Of a DNA stretch of 64,000 nt, positions 60,901 to 64,000 are shown piece by piece. The DNA lies in assembly GCF_011397635.1 (NCBI RefSeq), contig NC_064756.1, forward strand, positions 35,309,996-35,373,995, given 5' to 3'. Positions within the stretch are counted from its first letter, which is position 1; each line of letters opens with the position of its first letter. The translations under genes and the position numbers were made by a program. Below the pieces are notes generated by a model. The model was not told the DNA's origin, searched no databases, and worked only from the letters and a program-made list of their open reading frames with translations. This DNA is from Epinephelus fuscoguttatus (taxonomy: Eukaryota > Chordata > Actinopteri > Perciformes > Serranidae).

Positions 60901-63599
60901 GGTTGTACCTGGATGTGTTTGTTTCTTGTCCTCTGGAGTCTCATCCAGTGACATCGAGGATTCTGACCCCTAGAGAAGACAAGGTTTGTGTTCAGAGATC
61001 ATTAAGACGCCTGCCACTGAAATCAAAAAGTCAAAAACATGTATAGACAGTCACCTCTGTCTCGTAGCCTTTCTGTCCCTGTTCCTCAGTGATGGTTGTT
61101 TCTTGGTCTTGCAGTGTTGTGTCTGTCAGGCTCACTAGTGTTATCTCTGACTGTTCCAGTATCCCCTTCTCACTGGCAGCTTCCTATTTGGCAGGAAGAT
61201 ATAACAAGTACACAACTCAGCCAGTGACACACGTGAGTTATAGAAATAGGTAAAAGCTGCCAACAAGGTTTAAAAACATTATAAAGGAGTCATTTTCCAA
61301 AACAAACTGTGACCTTTGACTCTACAAGTCAACCTGCAGTTTAAGTGTGACAGAACAATGCAGTGCTCTAAATAGGCAGGTGTTGTCTTTGTAAGCACTG
61401 CAATGGTCGGTTAATGTCTGAAAGATGATGCAACAAAAAAACAAAATCATACCAATATCTTATTGGAGATAGGACAGAGGTCACCAAGTGGGATTGAATT
61501 TCTCCTTTCAGAAACACAGTTTCTATCGGCATCCGCTTCTTCTGGCTGCAACGTGCCCACAGTAGGTGCATCATCACACATGGTTAAATTTGACAGACTC
61601 AGAGCTGTTAGCTCCACCTCTGCTCTCATGGGAGACACCATGAGAGCAGATTCATCAGGATGGTTCTGTGATGTGATGAGCTGGGTGAAAGAGTCGGGTA
61701 AGGCAGGGGAAGCTGTGATGCAGCGAGACGACTCCTCCGTTCTGAGGCGCTCAGGTGACGGTTCAGACTCAATAGAAGCATCAGTGTGGCTTGGTGTGGA
61801 AACACTGGGTTCCCCACTGGCTGGCTGTCCGTCAGGGGAGGTAGGCACATTGTGTTCAGGCAGGTGAAAGGTCATGGAGGGGTCTACTGTTTCATTGTGG
61901 GTGACCTCAGCTAGCAGCGGATGGAATGACTCTGAGCCTGGAAACACTAAAGATGGTGATAAACATAAAACACTGTTAAGTTCCTAAGTAAGTCAGAAAA
62001 ATACATGCACACTACAGCTGTTATGGTTTGTGTATTCATACTGAACTGTCATGGTATGGGAGTCAGGGTCCGGTGCACAAAGCCGCATGCAGAATACACA
62101 GTCTGTAAACTGATGCACTTAATTTGGAACAAAGTTCACAAGTGTAGGTTCTGCACCAAAACTTTAAGCCCTGCACTGTTAGCAACGTAATAACAAGCGG
62201 ACTGGCCTGCACGACAGAGCTGGAAGACGTGCAGCACGTTCACGGTCAGCTATAACAGCTCCAGAGATTTGTGTAAAAGACAAAGACTACGTGTCAACAT
62301 TGCTCCAATGTTGTAGGGTCTGTCAATGCAAACACGTCCCAAATGCTACGCACATTCAACATCATCACCCAGGTGTGTCAATCGCCGGGATGATAACTGT
62401 TTGAGTGCTTTGAATATTTAAATATATCCAAGGTGGAACTAACCAAGTTTTATTTTTTATTAATTTATTTGTTTTGTATTTTCAACTTAATATCATGAGA
62501 GCATTTTCAGTTTTATAGCCTGTTATGGTATAAAGATGTGCCTAAAAAAAGTTTCCTAAATCAAACTTTAACTTGACTTAAGCTACTAACTGAAACTACA
62601 GATATACAAACTGTTCATGATCATAGTGTACTCCCTCCAATACAACCATCATACGGCCATTTTAGAATTCACTGTAACTACTTGAATATTTTATACCTCA
62701 CCTTCAGTGCTCTGTGGGCCCAGGTCCATTGGACTGGTTTGGTTCTGCAGTGTCTGGTCCTGTGGAGGTGGATTCACATCTGGAACAGAGGCACTGTGTG
62801 ATGAGGCTTCGGGAGGCAACGCTGGGTATGACGGCCCACTGGCCTCAGCTGAGACACCAAGTTCCACGTGGGTTCTTTCATCTACAAACAAACCAACAGT
62901 TGAATAAGAACAGAAGAAATCACCAGTCAACAATGTTTCAACTACAACTGCAACTAACATTGCTTCATTTGATTCATTCATTTGTATTTATCCATTCATT
63001 GTTTAACGGTAAGACTTTGCAAAGATGACAGTCACTGTGAAATTATACAAGTTAATAACTAGAAGGTTGGAGTCTGCCTTTTTTTAAACTAGAAGTTTAA
63101 ACCCTAACTGCATGTTTCAGTTCCCCATACACCTTGTTTTACCTGAGTTTCCACTGTGCTGGCCAGCAGACTCATCCAGCTCCCCAACCAGCGGTCTCAT
63201 TCGGCTCTCGTCTGGACCTTCATCCAACCATGTGGTCGACTGCTCCGATGGCGTCTGACCCATCAGCTGACCTGCATAAAAGTCCTGCCCCCCACTCAGC
63301 CAGTGAAAGCTGGACTGATGGGAGAGTCGACCAATCATCCGACTCAGAGTGTAATCCCATCCACCTTGATCCGAGCTCACTGACACTGGTGGACCTGGTA
63401 GCTGACCAATCATGGACGAGTGAGCAGATGGTTGACCAACCAGTTGCACCATGGCCAAATCCCTCTGATCAGCAGCGAGACAGGATGACTGGTCTGTCAG
63501 CTGGCCAATCAGAGGTCTGAAAGACTCTTGGTCCTCAGTCAGTGACAGGTCCTCGCCTGAGTGGTGCTCCAGGATTGGATTTACTGTATTGTGCCATTC
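57953..63599 (-). CDS. ALMS-motif protein, C-terminal nine exons (cep295/alms1-type, 5' end outside window)
   Basis: Exons in transcription order: 63599-63143, 62881-62702, 61946-61453, 61183-61055, 60969-60909, 60266-59931, 59002-58906, 58231-58132, 57991-57953, giving 630 in-frame residues and TAG. The last ~200 residues carry two blocks of the ALMS motif known from CEP295, ALMS1 and C10orf90: SRDLQEVHQQKRRALLQRSS, then RTQRLYEQLEEVKHQKAIKN followed by NRLKAKEFHK and KLRAKQNL. A polar insert separates the blocks. The rest is Ser/Glu/Pro-rich and probably disordered; the first visible exon has internal repeats around IGQL. The motif points to a centrosomal or basal-body role (family knowledge). 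I favour cep295-like but cannot exclude another ALMS family member. Introns 58232-58905, 59003-59930, 60267-60908 and 61947-62701 show nothing else clear except a TG run. Confidence 0.75.
58249..58268. repeat. (CA)n microsatellite next to a splice acceptor
   Basis: Reads (TG)n on the transcribed minus strand and lies about 15-35 nt upstream of the acceptor of the exon 58231-58132. Confidence 0.85.
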
Positions 63600-63742
63600 C
63601 TGAAGCAAAAACATTAATTAAATTTAGTGTATTTTATTGAAGAGAAATATTGAAATGAAGTAGAATATATGCGCAGACAGATATGCACTGAACTGCAGTA
63701 ACATCCATTAGCACCACATATACTGTACATTACAGTTTACCT

Positions 63743-64000
63743 TTAAAGCTATAGTGTGTAACTTCTACAGGTCCGTAAATGTCAGTTTCACCCAAGCCAC
63801 TACTAGAGGAGATGACACAATGCTGATTAAGCCGATCGGCTCCTCTAACATCTTGCGGTATTTTTCAATATATATCATTTTTAGTATGCATGTAGACTGG
63901 CGACATTCCCGCGCTGGCACACAGGAAATACTTCCTCACAACAAGAAGGGAGGGGGAGGAAGAGCGGAGAGTGTCATAGCAAGAGGTAGAGCGCAGGTAG
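63743..64000. repeat. Interspersed repeat cut by the right edge
   Basis: Starts 'aaagctatagtgtgtaactt', a common fish repeat end, and continues to the window border without coding features. 63600-63742 is AT-rich intron of the ALMS-motif gene. Confidence 0.45.

Noticed and set aside
61463-61867. 134-codon plus-strand frame
   Set aside because: Antisense shadow of the 494-nt exon of the minus-strand ALMS-motif gene.
1-64000. A previously undescribed multi-gene system
   Set aside because: All confidently coding regions belong to known vertebrate gene families; unusual features are splicing and repeat structures, not a new gene system.

Overview
The window looks like nuclear DNA from a ray-finned fish, probably a percomorph teleost. 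Genes are split by GT-AG introns (plus one AT-AC and one GC-AG), CA/TG microsatellites are frequent, and introns hold short interspersed repeats of types common in fish. I see no bacterial, organellar or viral genes, no CRISPR array and no operon. The species call is inference from repeat style and gene content.

Layout, left to right. (1) 1-16268, + strand: the last four coding exons of a Na+/Ca2+ exchanger, best matched to slc8a2 (NCX2), with a long untranslated or intergenic tail to about 21-24 kb. (2) 24.3-32.3 kb, +: complete srsf7, an SR splicing factor with RRM, CCHC zinc knuckle and RS domain (241 aa over seven coding exons plus a 5' UTR exon). (3) 33.0-49.2 kb, +: complete hnrnpl, a four-RRM splicing regulator (530 aa over 14 exons), including a clear U12-type AT-AC intron and a 33-nt microexon. 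(4) 50.9-57.5 kb, +: complete ech1, a dienoyl-CoA isomerase of fatty-acid oxidation (310 aa over 10 exons) with its acidic catalytic residues and a C-terminal SKL peroxisomal signal. (5) 57.9-63.6 kb, -: the last nine exons (630 aa) of a protein ending in an ALMS motif, probably a centrosomal cep295/alms1-type protein, running off the right edge.

Each exon chain was assembled by hand. Reading frames are continuous across every junction, and the summed coding lengths of srsf7 (726), hnrnpl (1593), ech1 (933) and the in-window ALMS gene (1893) are all divisible by three, which supports the exon borders. srsf7 and hnrnpl both act in pre-mRNA splicing; the other genes are functionally unrelated neighbours. 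The block mixes genes that in human lie on 2p22 (SRSF7, with SLC8A1 and HNRNPLL) and on 19q13 (HNRNPL, ECH1, SLC8A2), as expected if it reflects an ancestral linkage later split between paralogous chromosomes.

Non-coding content includes a probable solo LTR with a perfect 5-bp target duplication inside a minisatellite, a retroposed repeat with a perfect 13-bp target duplication, a tRNA-derived SINE with its own duplication, a 1.84-kb terminal-inverted-repeat element in an hnrnpl intron, foldback elements, and two long imperfect tandem arrays. I found no wholly new biological system. The most notable signals are the AT-AC intron, the frame-neutral exon design of srsf7 with built-in stops at intron starts, a candidate srsf7 poison exon, and the internally repetitive exon of the ALMS-motif gene.
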